NCBI RefSeq assembly: GCF_000231385.2
Contig: NC_018515.1
Coordinates: 2,562,501-2,626,500 of the forward strand
Source of the DNA: Desulfosporosinus meridiei DSM 13257
Lineage (GTDB): Bacteria; Bacillota; Desulfitobacteriia; Desulfitobacteriales; Desulfitobacteriaceae
Direction of reading: 5' to 3'
DNA: 64,000 bases
The notes under the pieces are model-generated. The model made no database searches, was not told where the DNA came from, and saw nothing but the letters and a program-made list of their open reading frames with translations. The translations under genes and the position numbers were made by a program. Shown one piece after another: positions 44,839 to 54,445 of this stretch (within the stretch, counting starts at the first letter, position 1; each line of letters starts with the position of its first letter).

Positions 44839-44879
44839 CAAGAAAATTTACTCGAAATCAAGCAAATACTTATATTTTT

Positions 44880-44900
44880 AGAGCAAGCATTTCTTGCTCT
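44880..44900 (+). terminator. Intrinsic terminator of the DUF896 gene
   Basis: AGAGCAAG (44880-44887) / CTTGCTCT (44893-44900), 5-nt loop, followed by ATTTTTTATG. Confidence 0.85.
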
Positions 44901-45006
44901 ATTTTTTATGTCTCTCCATTTAACCCTTTCAAAAAGCGTATTTGTTTTAATCATAAAGCAAATAATAACAATGTTAGATAAACTTCATGTAAGGAGGAGA
45001 TCATCT

Positions 45007-45294
45007 TTGCCCGAACGCATTATTAAGTATGGTGGAGTTAAATTCCGAAATCTTGTGCCCCCGGTGAAAATAAACCGCTTTGTTAATAGTTTACCCCGGG
45101 ATAAGCGGGATTCTTTGTTTGAGATTGCCAGTGAATTACAGCATGCCGGCTTAATTCGAGTCTTTAATGACCGGGAGCATAGTACAATTGATAAAGATTT
45201 GATTGATGATCAAATGACTAATACAGGAAATTATAATCATGATTTACAAAGTCTTAAAAGAAGCATGGATGATTCATTAACCCTCCCCAAATAA
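45007..45294 (+). CDS. Unknown 95-aa protein
   Basis: TTG at 45007 placed 6 nt after AAGGAGGAGA; a longer frame from 44908 includes the preceding terminator's T-run and is rejected. The product begins MPERIIKYGGVKFRNLVPPVKINRFV, then RDKRDSLFEIASELQHAGLIRVF, possibly a small winged-helix-like or helical fold, and ends in a polar tail. No family recognised. It lies between two terminators, so it is a single-gene transcript. Confidence 0.65.
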   Translation: MPERIIKYGGVKFRNLVPPVKINRFVNSLPRDKRDSLFEIASELQHAGLIRVFNDREHSTIDKDLIDDQMTNTGNYNHDLQSLKRSMDDSLTLPK

Positions 45295-45311
45295 GTGAAA
45301 AAATCTAGATT

Positions 45312-45343
45312 AAACGCGAATAGTCCAAGGACTATTCGCGTTT
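45312..45343. terminator. Perfect bidirectional terminator
   Basis: AAACGCGAATAGTCC (45312-45326) and its exact complement (45329-45343), 2-nt loop. Between the 95-aa gene (+) and pyk (-), which converge here. Confidence 0.85.
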
Positions 45344-45427
45344 CTAAGGTTATGCCTGGCCTTAAGCATTTTAAGTAGGCGATGGGTTGTGTATATTAAA
45401 ATTATGAAGGTTAATCTCGATACATGG

Positions 45428-47158
45428 TTATAAAATGCTTACTGAACCCTCATACATCATTCCAGTTAAAGCATCAACAGTTAGTATCTGACCATCTTCA
45501 ACCTTAGAAAAGGCTCCTCCGGCTCCAACAATTGTCGGAATTCCATATTGTAACCCGGTTATGGCTGCATGAGATGTTAAGCCTGCTTCTTCAACGACTA
45601 AGGCACCAGCCCGCGAGATTAAGGGTACAAATCGTGCATCTGTTGATTCCGCAATTAATACTTCCCCATCATTGAATACAGCTTGTTCAGGATCTTGAAC
45701 TTTACGTGCTATACCCGAATAGGATTTACGCCCAATCCCAATTCCCTTAGACAAAATATTGCCCATTATTTGAACTTTAATCATATTTGTTGACCCGACT
45801 TTGCCAATTGGCACTCCGGCAGTTATTACAACAACATCGCCGGCCTTGATGAGGCTTCTATTTAACGATGTGTTAACAGTTACTGCCAACATTTCATCCG
45901 TTCCGGAACTCTCCGGAACAATAATGGGTTGTACACCCCATAAAAGGGAAAGCTTTCTTGCGGTATTGTCAAAAGGGGTTGCCGCAATAATCATAGCCAT
46001 CGGTCTGTATTTGGAAATCATACGTGCAGTTAAGCCTGAATGGGTGGGAGTAAGAATTGTAGCAGCTTTGAGGTCTTTGGCAATCGTGTAGCTGGCAAAG
46101 CTGATTGCTTCTGCAACATTGGCAGAATGCCGAGATGCTTGATCATTCCTACAAGTTTTTTCAGTTCGCTGAGCAATCTTGTCCATCATTTTGACCGCTT
46201 CAATTGGAAATAACCCAGCTGCTGTTTCACCGGAGAGCATGATTGCATCCGTACCATCCAGAATGGCATTGGCCACATCACTGGCTTCTGCTCGTGTAGG
46301 CCTTGGCTGACGTATCATGGAATCTAACATTTGGGTAGCTACAATAACAGGTTTACCTAGCAAATTGCATTTACGAATCATTTCCTTTTGTCTGATAGGA
46401 ACTTCTTCGACGGGGATTTCTACACCCAGATCTCCCCGAGCAACCATAAGCCCATCAGCAACCTCGAGAATATCATCTAAATTATTGATTCCTTCTTGAC
46501 TCTCGATCTTGGCAATAATATGGACATCGGCACCCATTTCTTCCACTACTCTGCGGACATCAAGAATATTTAAGGCCTTACGAGTAAATGATGCAGCAAT
46601 AAAGTCAATTCCTTGAGAAATACCAAAGCGTATATCCTCAATATCCTTTTCAGTAACTGCAGGTAAGTCAATCAGCGCATTGGGTGCATTAACTCCTTTT
46701 TGAGACTTAAGAATGCCTCCGTTGCGAACAATTGTCCGAATAATATTCTCTTCCGTGGAAGTCACTTCAAGGTCTATCTGTCCATCGTCGATAAGAATGT
46801 GACTACCGGGATCAATTTTACGCCATAAATTAGTATAAGTAATTCCTACTCGCTGCTGATTACCAAGAGTTAGATCGGTGTCTAAGATAAACTCAGATCC
46901 ATTGCTCAGGGTAATACCGCCCTCAGGAACTTTTCCCGTTCGTACCTCCGGCCCTTTAGTATCAAGAAGTATTCCTAAATGTTTCCCAAACTTGGTAGCT
47001 TCCCTTCTTAAAGTTTCAATTCTTCTGCCATGTTCTTCGTGGGTTCCATGAGAAAAATTCAGGCGTGCAACATCCATACCGGAGGCAAGCAGTTCCTGAA
47101 CTTTCTCTGGAGATTCACTTGCCGGACCAATGGTACAAACAATTTTTGTCCTTCTCAT
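45428..47158 (-). CDS. pyk: Pyruvate kinase with C-terminal PEP-utilising domain
   Basis: 576 residues from the ATG at 47158, which follows AAGGAG; an upstream TTG would contain this site. Converts PEP and ADP to pyruvate and ATP. N-terminal RTKIVCTIGPAS and NFSHGTHEEH, active-site IIAKIESQEG, the MVARGDLGVEIP and TQMLDSM motifs. The C-terminal extension (about 470-576) has a swivelling His domain, ALVVEEAGLTSHAAITG, seen in Bacillus-type enzymes. Lies 16 nt after gap, so the two are one glycolytic operon. Confidence 0.97.
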   Translation of the reverse strand: MRRTKIVCTIGPASESPEKVQELLASGMDVARLNFSHGTHEEHGRRIETLRREATKFGKHLGILLDTKGPEVRTGKVPEGGITLSNGSEFILDTDLTLGNQQRVGITYTNLWRKIDPGSHILIDDGQIDLEVTSTEENIIRTIVRNGGILKSQKGVNAPNALIDLPAVTEKDIEDIRFGISQGIDFIAASFTRKALNILDVRRVVEEMGADVHIIAKIESQEGINNLDDILEVADGLMVARGDLGVEIPVEEVPIRQKEMIRKCNLLGKPVIVATQMLDSMIRQPRPTRAEASDVANAILDGTDAIMLSGETAAGLFPIEAVKMMDKIAQRTEKTCRNDQASRHSANVAEAISFASYTIAKDLKAATILTPTHSGLTARMISKYRPMAMIIAATPFDNTARKLSLLWGVQPIIVPESSGTDEMLAVTVNTSLNRSLIKAGDVVVITAGVPIGKVGSTNMIKVQIMGNILSKGIGIGRKSYSGIARKVQDPEQAVFNDGEVLIAESTDARFVPLISRAGALVVEEAGLTSHAAITGLQYGIPTIVGAGGAFSKVEDGQILTVDALTGMMYEGSVSIL

Positions 47159-47174
47159 ATATTTCTCCTTCAAG

Positions 47175-48185
47175 TTATAAGCCTTTTAAGACTATGAGTT
47201 TCACTAAATCCAAAACCCGGTTTGAATAACCCCATTCATTATCATACCAAGCTAGGATTTTGGCCATACGATCCCCTATCATCATGGTCGATAATCCATC
47301 GACGATAGAACTGGCTGGATTACCGTTGAAATCATGAGATACCAAAGGTAATTCTGTGTATTCCAGATACCCTTTCATCCTGCCAGTAGATGCTTGCCTC
47401 AAGACATTATTTATATCTTCCCGATTTGTAGGCTTACTTAAAGAAACGACAAGATCTACTAATGAGACGTTTGGAGTTGGAACTCGAACAGCCAGTCCTT
47501 TCATCTTGCCTTCTAGTTCCGGTATTACAAGGGAAACGGCTTTAGCTGCACCTGTTGTAGTGGGTATCATGGACTGATAGGCAGCTCTTGATCTGCGCCA
47601 ATCTTTGTGTTCCAAGTCTAATATTCGTTGATCATTCGTAACTGAATGAGTAGTCGTCATTAATCCTTGCTCAATACCAAATTCATCAAGTAAAACTTTG
47701 GCAACCGGGGCCAGACAATTTGTTGTACAGGAGGCATTAGAAATTATATGATGTTTCTCCGGAATATAGAGATTTTCATTGACCCCCATCACAATCGTAA
47801 TATCCTCGTCTTTTGCCGGCGCTGAGATAATTACTTTCTTAGCTCCTGCAGAAAGATGCTGGGACGCATCGTCACGTTTAGTAAATCTTCCGGTAGATTC
47901 AATCACAATATCCACACCCAGTTTACTCCAGGGCAAATCTAAGGGATTTTTCTCGGCAAATATTTGAATTTCTTTTCCATCTATGACCATTTTCTGGTTG
48001 TTGATTTCTACATCCTTCTCCAGGACGCCATGAACTGAATCGTACTTGAATAAATGAGCCAATAAATCTGGACTACCCAGATCATTGATGGCAACAATCT
48101 CGAATGGAAATGTTTTTTCAAGTGATGCTCGAAGTGAAAGTCTGCCGATTCGACCAAAACCATTAATCCCAACTTTTATACTCAT
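47175..48185 (-). CDS. gap: Glyceraldehyde-3-phosphate dehydrogenase
   Basis: 336 residues, ATG behind GAGGAGG. NAD-binding GINGFGRIGRLSLRA at the N-terminus. Catalytic Cys in SNASCTTNCLAPVAKVL, His in TTHSVTND, and WYDNEWGYSNRV near the end. Phosphorylating glycolytic enzyme in the cytoplasm. First gene of a gap-pyk operon. No pgk, tpi or CggR-type regulator is in the window, so regulation is not visible. Confidence 0.97.
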   Translation of the reverse strand: MSIKVGINGFGRIGRLSLRASLEKTFPFEIVAINDLGSPDLLAHLFKYDSVHGVLEKDVEINNQKMVIDGKEIQIFAEKNPLDLPWSKLGVDIVIESTGRFTKRDDASQHLSAGAKKVIISAPAKDEDITIVMGVNENLYIPEKHHIISNASCTTNCLAPVAKVLLDEFGIEQGLMTTTHSVTNDQRILDLEHKDWRRSRAAYQSMIPTTTGAAKAVSLVIPELEGKMKGLAVRVPTPNVSLVDLVVSLSKPTNREDINNVLRQASTGRMKGYLEYTELPLVSHDFNGNPASSIVDGLSTMMIGDRMAKILAWYDNEWGYSNRVLDLVKLIVLKGL

Positions 48186-48692
48186 ACTAATTCCCTCCTC
48201 ATGTTACCTTAAAGTACCTTCGTAATTAAAATTATTGCTTCTTTGAAATGTCTATTCTGTAGACAATCCAAAATCCCTGCTTTTCTCTTTGGAATACTTT
48301 ACATATTTTTGCTTTAAAGAATAGTAGTATTTACCTCTAGATGGTAATATTTTCTGATTATACAGCTACAATTTATAATTCCCTAAAAAGAAAAAAACTT
48401 GCAACAATCTGGTATAAAGTTTTTGGGCAAAAGTTCATAATTAACTGTATTATTCAAACTTTATAGATTATTATTATTTCTTTCAGGCCTGTTCCAATAA
48501 ACAGCTTCTTCCACCTCAGTGATTTTCACTTAGTAATTTATCAAGGACCCAAGGTAGCAGATATATAAAATTTTTCGGCTTATCAGGCATTAAATAACAG
48601 TATCCTGGCAGATTTGAAATTTTGGGTCTGCTTTTCCTAAACTTAAAACACTTCTCCAACTAATTGTATTCTTAGTGGTTAAATGTTATATT
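48186..48692. other. Gene-free leader and promoter region of gap
   Basis: AT-rich region of about 500 nt upstream of gap on the minus strand. It must hold the gap promoter, but I could not single out one convincing -35/-10 pair or a riboswitch. Confidence 0.5.
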
Positions 48693-48726
48693 AAAAAACC
48701 AACTGATTTTAGTCAGTTGGTTTTTT
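48693..48726. terminator. Strong bidirectional terminator
   Basis: AAAAAACCAACTGA (48693-48706) and its exact complement TCAGTTGGTTTTTT (48713-48726), 6-nt loop, A- and T-runs at the ends. Ends the etfB-etfA-HdrD-like operon coming from the right on the minus strand. Confidence 0.9.
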
Positions 48727-48815
48727 ATATTTAGTCTTAATAAAATTATTTGTTTTGTTTTAATTGTTTAAATTTCATTGTACTATTAAAAGTATTCTGA
48801 ATATTTTAAGCAAAA

Positions 48816-50858
48816 TTATAGGGCTTTTTCAAGTATTTCCGCTACATCTAATGCCTTTAGCTTTTCTCCAACTTCACGGGCCGCTATACCATCATTAATC
48901 ATGGTTAAACAGAAGGGGCATGCTGTACCCACATAATCAGATTTAACTGCAATAGCTTCATCAGTCCGCATTTCATTAATTCTTTGACCATCATGCTCTT
49001 CGAGCCACATACGGCCTCCGCCGGCACCACAACAGAAACTCTTCTCACCAGTGTGTGACATCTCCCTAAGACTTAAGCCTACCGCCTTAAGCAGTTCACG
49101 AGGCTGTTCATAGATCTCGTTATACCGACCGAGGTAACAAGAATCGTGGTAGGTAACTGATTTTCTGTCCGCGTTTGTTAACTTAAGTTTGCCGGACTTG
49201 ACTAGATCTAAGAGGAATACTGTATGGTGAATCACTTCGAAGTCCCCGCCAAGTTGTGGGTATTCGTTTTTCAAGAAGTTGTAGCAGTGTGGGCATTGGG
49301 TAATAATTTTCTTCACTCCATAGCCCTTCATAACTTCAATGTTTTCTGTGGCTAAGGAATAGAATAAATATTCGTTTCCTAACTTACGAGCGGAGTCACC
49401 ACAGCACTTCTCTTCATTCCCCAGTATTGCAAAGTGAACGCCTGCAGCTTGTAATAGCTTAACAAGGGCAGCTGAAACTCTTTGATTACGAGCATCGAAT
49501 GCTCCGGAGCAACCAGGCCAATACAGATACTCAGCGTTAGGATCTTCTTCATAAGTTTTAACTCCCAGCCCTGTAAGAAAATCCGCCCGAGTAGTCCAAC
49601 CGATTCCCCATGGGTTACCGTTATTCTCCATGTTGCGGAAAGCTAATTGAGCTTCTGCTGGGAAGCGTGTCTCCATGAGTACAAGATTCCGACGCATATC
49701 AATGGTCTTATCAACGTGCTCAATGAATACCGGACATTGCTGTTCACAGGAACGACAGGTAGTACAAGCCCATAAATCTTCTTCAGGTATGACTTCACCG
49801 ATTAGCGCCCGACCAGTCCATTCTTCAATCTCTTCAGCTTCGCTTGCCGCAGCAGCTTCCTGATCAGCAGCTTGCACTAATACTTTACTCTTAGCTTGGA
49901 GTGCCTCACCCATTTCCTCCATAAGAACTCGCATATCCTGAATAATTCGTTTTGGATTTAAATGCTTGCCGCTTAAGTAGGCAGGACAGTTATCCTGGCA
50001 GCGCCCACAGCGTAAACAAACATCTGTATTAAATAATGTCTTCCAGGAAAACTCACGTAATTGGCTTTTTCCAAAGGTTTCAAGGCTCTCATCTTCAAAA
50101 TCTATTGGCTCAGGAATACCTATTGGTCCACGATTGCGGAAGAACTGATTAAGCGGGCCGAGTAAGACATGGAACAGCTTGGAATAGGGGAAATATGCTA
50201 TGAAGGCCATGGCAAGGAAAAGATGGAACCACCAAAGGAAGACGTGCAGAGACAAGATTTGCGCTTCATTGAACAACGCTTGGATTGGAATAGACATCCA
50301 CTGCCCAACAAATGCATAGGCGGCCCAAGGATCTGGCAATACTGCAATACGTGCTCCCTGAATGATGAACCCTGTCAAAAGGATTGCAAATAATAAAGCC
50401 AGGGTAATACCATCATCCGCCTTATTATCTAAACGATCCGGTCGCTGAATATATCTTCGGTAAGCAGCGACGATTATGCCTATTAAGGCAGCGAGTCCAA
50501 ACAAGTTAGCAGTAACCTTAATAAATAGATATAGCCAACCGTGGAATAGATCAATAGAGAAATCTGCTTGGAGAGTGATGATGGCAGTGGCAAAAGCTAG
50601 GAATAAAAATCCGTAGAATATACCTGCATGCATCATTCCCGGGAAACTGTCTTTGAAAATCCGTTTATGAGCAAAGGTATAAACGAGTACATCTTTGATC
50701 CCCGGCCAAATGTCTTTCCAACGATTTTCGGGCTGTCCTAATTTCCAAAGCTTAACACGCTTATATACTCCATAAGCAAAGATAGCAAGTGCAATGATAA
50801 AGAATAAGTAAAGCCAATGATGTCCTTCAATATTCCAGTACACTTCACGTGTTGCCAT
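48816..50858 (-). CDS. Membrane-bound HdrD/DUF224-type Fe-S oxidoreductase, partner of EtfAB
   Basis: 680 residues, ATG behind AGGAGAGG. Same architecture as 14408-16462: a NarI-like membrane domain with about six segments (1-235), ferredoxin clusters CLRCGRCQDNCP and CTTCRSCEQQCP (about 285-400), then two CCG domains (NEEKCCGD...CPHC and HDSCYLGR...FCCGAGGGRMW). Directly downstream of etfB and etfA. In syntrophic relatives this set passes electrons between acyl-CoA dehydrogenases, EtfAB and menaquinone. A His-rich start (EGHHWLYLFF) could bind heme. Ends the operon. Confidence 0.92.
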   Translation of the reverse strand: MATREVYWNIEGHHWLYLFFIIALAIFAYGVYKRVKLWKLGQPENRWKDIWPGIKDVLVYTFAHKRIFKDSFPGMMHAGIFYGFLFLAFATAIITLQADFSIDLFHGWLYLFIKVTANLFGLAALIGIIVAAYRRYIQRPDRLDNKADDGITLALLFAILLTGFIIQGARIAVLPDPWAAYAFVGQWMSIPIQALFNEAQILSLHVFLWWFHLFLAMAFIAYFPYSKLFHVLLGPLNQFFRNRGPIGIPEPIDFEDESLETFGKSQLREFSWKTLFNTDVCLRCGRCQDNCPAYLSGKHLNPKRIIQDMRVLMEEMGEALQAKSKVLVQAADQEAAAASEAEEIEEWTGRALIGEVIPEEDLWACTTCRSCEQQCPVFIEHVDKTIDMRRNLVLMETRFPAEAQLAFRNMENNGNPWGIGWTTRADFLTGLGVKTYEEDPNAEYLYWPGCSGAFDARNQRVSAALVKLLQAAGVHFAILGNEEKCCGDSARKLGNEYLFYSLATENIEVMKGYGVKKIITQCPHCYNFLKNEYPQLGGDFEVIHHTVFLLDLVKSGKLKLTNADRKSVTYHDSCYLGRYNEIYEQPRELLKAVGLSLREMSHTGEKSFCCGAGGGRMWLEEHDGQRINEMRTDEAIAVKSDYVGTACPFCLTMINDGIAAREVGEKLKALDVAEILEKAL

Positions 50859-50882
50859 TCTTTCCTCTCCTTACCTATTAAG

Positions 50883-50904
50883 GAAGCGCCTGGTTAGGCG
50901 CTTC
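50883..50904 (-). other. Hairpin between etfA and the HdrD-like gene
   Basis: GAAGCGCCT / AGGCGCTTC, perfect 9 bp, 4-nt loop, no T-run. Lies in the 69-nt gap within the operon, so probably an mRNA stability or processing element that sets the ratio of the two products. Confidence 0.5.
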
Positions 50905-50927
50905 ACTTAAGTATTCTATATTCAATT

Positions 50928-51917
50928 TTATTCGTTGACAAGCTTTTTGAACTCTTCAGTTAGCAAGGGGACTACTTCAAAAAGGTCTCCAACAATACCA
51001 TAGTCAGCTACATTAAAGATGTTAGCTTCCGGATCTTTGTTAATGGCCACAATGAATTTTGAGGAGCCCATACCTGCTAAGTGTTGGATTGCTCCGGAAA
51101 TTCCGCAAGCAATATAGAGGGTTGGGGCAACTGTTTTTCCAGTCTGTCCAACTTGGTATTTATGCTCTTTCCAGCCCGAATCAACTGCAGCACGTGAAGC
51201 TCCTACAGCCGCACCAATTACATCAGCCAAGTCTTCGAGAATGCTGTAATTCTCTGGGCCTTTCATACCCCGTCCACCAGATACAATGATGTTAGCCTCT
51301 GTAAGCTCTGGGCGTTTGGAAGCAGCGATAGCGACTTCCTTAAGAATTGCCGTTAAATCAGCTGCATCAATATCAGCAACTTCTTTGACAACTTCTGCCT
51401 GACGAGCAGCATCCGGAGGCGTTACAGGGAATGTATTAGGACGAATCGTAGCCATAATTGGGCGAACGTTGGAAGTGAGATGAGCAAATGCCTTACCGGC
51501 GTAAATCGGACGTTTAAATGTTAAGAAGTTAGCGGAGTCAATTTCCATGCCTGTGCAGTCAGATGCTAAGCCAATTCCAAGACGTTGGGCCAAGCGTGGA
51601 GCAAGATCTTTACCGGCAGCAGTATTTCCGAGTAAAACAGCCTGTGGCTCTTCTTTACGAATGATCTTATTGAGCACAGAGGTATAGGCACCTGTGGAGT
51701 ATTCTGCTAACTTAGCATCATCGATGACGATTACTTTGTCAGCACCACTAGCGGCAAGAGTTGGCGCAAGTTCATCAATGCCTTGACCAAGCACAACAGC
51801 TACTACTGACTCACCAGTTTGGTCTGCGATTTTACGGGCTTCACTAAGTAGTTCTAACGAAACTTTACGAACTTGCAGATTGCGTTGTTCAACAATAATC
51901 ATAATTCCTTTAGCCAT
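50928..51917 (-). CDS. etfA: Electron transfer flavoprotein, alpha subunit
   Basis: 329 residues from the ATG at 51917, which follows AGGAGG; an in-frame start 12 codons earlier overlaps etfB and is rejected. The N-terminal ETF domain (about 1-190) is followed by the FAD-binding C-terminal domain with [54 protein letters not shown] and the [12 protein letters not shown] ending. Dimer with EtfB, carrying electrons from acyl-CoA dehydrogenases in the cytoplasm. Gap to etfB is 13 nt. Confidence 0.96.
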   Translation of the reverse strand: MAKGIMIIVEQRNLQVRKVSLELLSEARKIADQTGESVVAVVLGQGIDELAPTLAASGADKVIVIDDAKLAEYSTGAYTSVLNKIIRKEEPQAVLLGNTAAGKDLAPRLAQRLGIGLASDCTGMEIDSANFLTFKRPIYAGKAFAHLTSNVRPIMATIRPNTFPVTPPDAARQAEVVKEVADIDAADLTAILKEVAIAASKRPELTEANIIVSGGRGMKGPENYSILEDLADVIGAAVGASRAAVDSGWKEHKYQVGQTGKTVAPTLYIACGISGAIQHLAGMGSSKFIVAINKDPEANIFNVADYGIVGDLFEVVPLLTEEFKKLVNE

Positions 51918-51930
51918 TTTAATTCCTCCT

Positions 51931-52698
51931 TTACAGAACCTTAGCTTCTTCACGCAAGAGTTTTGCTAATTCACTGGCAGCTTGTGCAGGTTCGCCATCA
52001 ATTTTGCGCCCTGCTTTACGAGGTGTAGGTAAACTATATTGATTAATAACCATTTTCAAATCTCCAGCGCCAAAACCAAGATCTGCAAGGGTTAAGCTTT
52101 TTAATGGTTTCTTCTTAGCTTTCATGATACCAGCTACGGATGGATAGCGAGGATCATTTAAGCCTTTTTGGGCCGTAAATACTGCAGGGAAGCTAACTTC
52201 GATTAATTCAGTCCCGCCGTCAATTTCACGAGTTGCAGTTGCTTGGGTTCCGGCAACTTCTAGTTTAATAACACTGCTGACTGAAGGGATGCTTAACGCC
52301 TCTGCTAAACGAACAGCAATTTGACTTGCACCATCATCAATAGCAATACGTCCGGCTAAAATTACATCATGAGGAATATCGGCAACAACCTTAGCTAGTA
52401 TTTGAGCTCTGCCGAATTCATCGGTATTCTCTAGTCCAGGATCGCTTACTAATACACCTTTGTCTGCACCCATTGCCAAAGCAGTACGGACTGCTTCTTG
52501 AGCACGTGAACCCCCCATGCTTACAACGGTCACTTCGCCGCCGTGCTTTTCCTTAAGTCTGATTCCTTCTTCAATGGCATACTCATCGTAAGGGTTAATA
52601 ATTAAGTTAACCCCATTGGCATCGATTTTACCGCTAGCATCTAGTACGATTTTAGCCTCAGTATCGAATGTTTGTTTGATAAAAACGACAATATTCAC
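51931..52698 (-). CDS. etfB: Electron transfer flavoprotein, beta subunit
   Basis: 255 residues, GTG start behind AAGGAGG. ETF beta fold: IVVFIKQTFDTEAKI at the start, NPYDEYAIEEGIRLKEKHGGEVTVVSMG (about 36-63), the AMGADKGVLVSD nucleotide region and the VREIDGGTELIEVSFPAV-like strand. Binds AMP or a second FAD. An enzyme with bifurcating activity would need extra features that I cannot judge. First large gene of the etf operon. Confidence 0.95.
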   Translation of the reverse strand: MNIVVFIKQTFDTEAKIVLDASGKIDANGVNLIINPYDEYAIEEGIRLKEKHGGEVTVVSMGGSRAQEAVRTALAMGADKGVLVSDPGLENTDEFGRAQILAKVVADIPHDVILAGRIAIDDGASQIAVRLAEALSIPSVSSVIKLEVAGTQATATREIDGGTELIEVSFPAVFTAQKGLNDPRYPSVAGIMKAKKKPLKSLTLADLGFGAGDLKMVINQYSLPTPRKAGRKIDGEPAQAASELAKLLREEAKVL

Positions 52699-52724
52699 AC
52701 TGTTTCCTCCTTACTGCAACAAAA

Positions 52725-52874
52725 TTAATCCTTTGAGAATATGACTTTTGATAATAACACCTTAAGACCGACAGATTCCTTAATCGACGAGGTAAGAGCA
52801 TCATAATAGGATAACTTCGTCTCTGGTTCATAAAGCCCTTCTCCAGTAGACACCACAACTGTAATTCTTTTCAT
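52725..52874 (-). CDS. Possible small protein, 49 aa, upstream of etfB
   Basis: ATG at 52874 with AGGGGGTG upstream; stop at 52725-52727, 26 nt before the etfB start. The product begins MKRITVVVSTGEGLYEPE, a typical beta-strand start, and continues in a helix. It could be a real small gene at the head of the etf operon or a degenerate remnant of a larger protein. No family recognised. Confidence 0.45.
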   Translation of the reverse strand: MKRITVVVSTGEGLYEPETKLSYYDALTSSIKESVGLKVLLSKVIFSKD

Positions 52875-53403
52875 AACACCCCCTATAAAGCGTGAGAAGG
52901 AATTTATTTTCCAAACACAATATTATGACTCTGACTAGACAGAAAGCTAAGCAGAGTTCCCAGCAAAATCCTAGATACAAGCTCACTACATAAGATTTGT
53001 TTCACATATCCAAAATTAATAGATTTACAATAAAGCCAATTACTAGAAATCAAAGTAACAAAATGCACAATCTATACTATTCTTCTCACAAATTAAGACT
53101 AGCATTGAGCGTTGAATAAGTCAATATGGCCATAATTAAGAAATTATATACCAAACTTTTCCCTTTGCTTCCCTAAAAACATTTCCAATAGGCCCTTGTT
53201 TATTTAGAATGACAATTTATCGAATACACCGGATATTATGATATGCAAATATTTATGTAATTCAGATTATTCGACCAATAAAAGAAATATCCTTCTTTAC
53301 AGTCAATATTATTTCGAATTGATACATTATCAAATGTTATATCAAAATTCATTATTTTTAGAGGAGAGGTTGTAACACCTGCTCCTCACCTGTCTTTTAT
53401 TCT
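52875..53403. other. Gene-free AT-rich stretch upstream of the etf operon
   Basis: No supported gene. At 53361-53387 GAGGAGAGGT pairs imperfectly with ACCTGCTCCTC, a possible terminator for a small gene on the right. The etf promoter is probably here, not identified. Confidence 0.5.
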
Positions 53404-53532
53404 TTAAAACGATTTTTTTGTGGGCAACGGCTGTTGAATATTTCGTTCTTTATGCGTGTCATACTCTTGATAATGAGGATCTCTAACTGTAACTGATGCT
53501 TTGGCTCTTGATACTTTTTTGCGTGTTCCCAT
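53404..53532 (-). CDS. Small basic protein, 42 aa
   Basis: ATG at 53532 with AAAGGATGG upstream; stop TAA at 53404-53406. Very basic N-terminus (MGTRKKVSRAK), then a polar segment with aromatic residues (RDPHYQEYDTHKERN) and no hydrophobic core. The composition suggests a nucleic-acid-binding or small spore-type protein; I cannot name it. It lies alone, divergent from the Crp-family gene. Confidence 0.55.
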   Translation of the reverse strand: MGTRKKVSRAKASVTVRDPHYQEYDTHKERNIQQPLPTKKSF

Positions 53533-53727
53533 TATCATCCATCCTTTCCAATAAGTAAGCCAATCGAAGCTTAAAATTAGCATTCCCTACTAGAAAAACG
53601 GATATCCCACATTATTTTTGTAAAATAGTGTAAGCATGCCAATACTTTTCAAGAAATATCTCAAAAACTTAGGTAGCTAATGTTATAATATATCTGAAAG
53701 ATAATTTTTATAAGGTTTGGTGATAAG

Positions 53728-54444
53728 ATGATCAACGATCAGCAACTAAAGGATCTTTTATCTAAAGGATTTTTTTCAGGTAAAATGACACCTGAATTTA
53801 TTAATTTTTGTCTCTCTCATGGAAGAATCCGACGTTATGCTGCTAAACAATATCTCTATTTTTCTGGAGATGAAGGTACTACTCTTTATTTTTTAATTAA
53901 TGGTCGAGTTAGACTCTATTTAATGAGTGAATATACCGAAAAAATAATCCGGGTACTTAATGCTCCAGCTTTTTTTCCCGAGGTTATTCTCGACGGGAAA
54001 CCTTACCCCCATTCAGCTCTTTGCATAGAGGAGACAGAAGTATTGACAATTGATCGGCTAACATTTATGCGTTTTATAGAGAGTAATCCATCCTTAATTT
54101 GGTTATTGTATGATGATCTTGCTCTTGATTTACGGCGTTCCTACCGACAAATTAGAAATCTATCCCTTGGGGATGCCCGCCTGCGCCTGGCTGCAAAGCT
54201 TTTTGCTCTTGCCCATGTACACGGTCAAAAAACCAAGAGCGGAGTTATGATTACCATACCTCTATCTGCCACAGAGCTTGCCGGCATGTGTAGTTTGGCT
54301 CGTGAATCTGTCAGTCGGATTTTAACAGAGTTAAAAGAAGTAAAAATCATTGAGATCAAGAAAAAAGATATAACAATTATGGATATGGAAAATCTTCGAA
54401 TCTGGATACACGAGCGGGCTTCTCGCTCTCGAACTCTAGACTAA
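53728..54444 (+). CDS. Crp/Fnr-family transcriptional regulator
   Basis: 238 residues. The cyclic-nucleotide-binding-like beta roll covers about 20-125, with GDEGTTLYFLINGRVRLYL. A dimer helix follows, then the winged helix with PLSATELAGMCSLARESVSRILTELKE (about 175-201). The N-terminal Cys set of oxygen-sensing Fnr is missing; a few Cys are scattered (27, 92, 187). CprK-type regulators of halorespiration in Desulfitobacterium share this overall form, but the ligand cannot be told. It converges with an Fe-S protein gene, one base between the stops. Confidence 0.9.
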   Translation: MINDQQLKDLLSKGFFSGKMTPEFINFCLSHGRIRRYAAKQYLYFSGDEGTTLYFLINGRVRLYLMSEYTEKIIRVLNAPAFFPEVILDGKPYPHSALCIEETEVLTIDRLTFMRFIESNPSLIWLLYDDLALDLRRSYRQIRNLSLGDARLRLAAKLFALAHVHGQKTKSGVMITIPLSATELAGMCSLARESVSRILTELKEVKIIEIKKKDITIMDMENLRIWIHERASRSRTLD

Positions 54445-54445
54445 G

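Noticed and set aside
52658-52858. 66-codon minus-strand frame overlapping the etfB start
   Set aside because: It overlaps etfB in another frame and covers the better 49-codon frame that has a ribosome-binding site.
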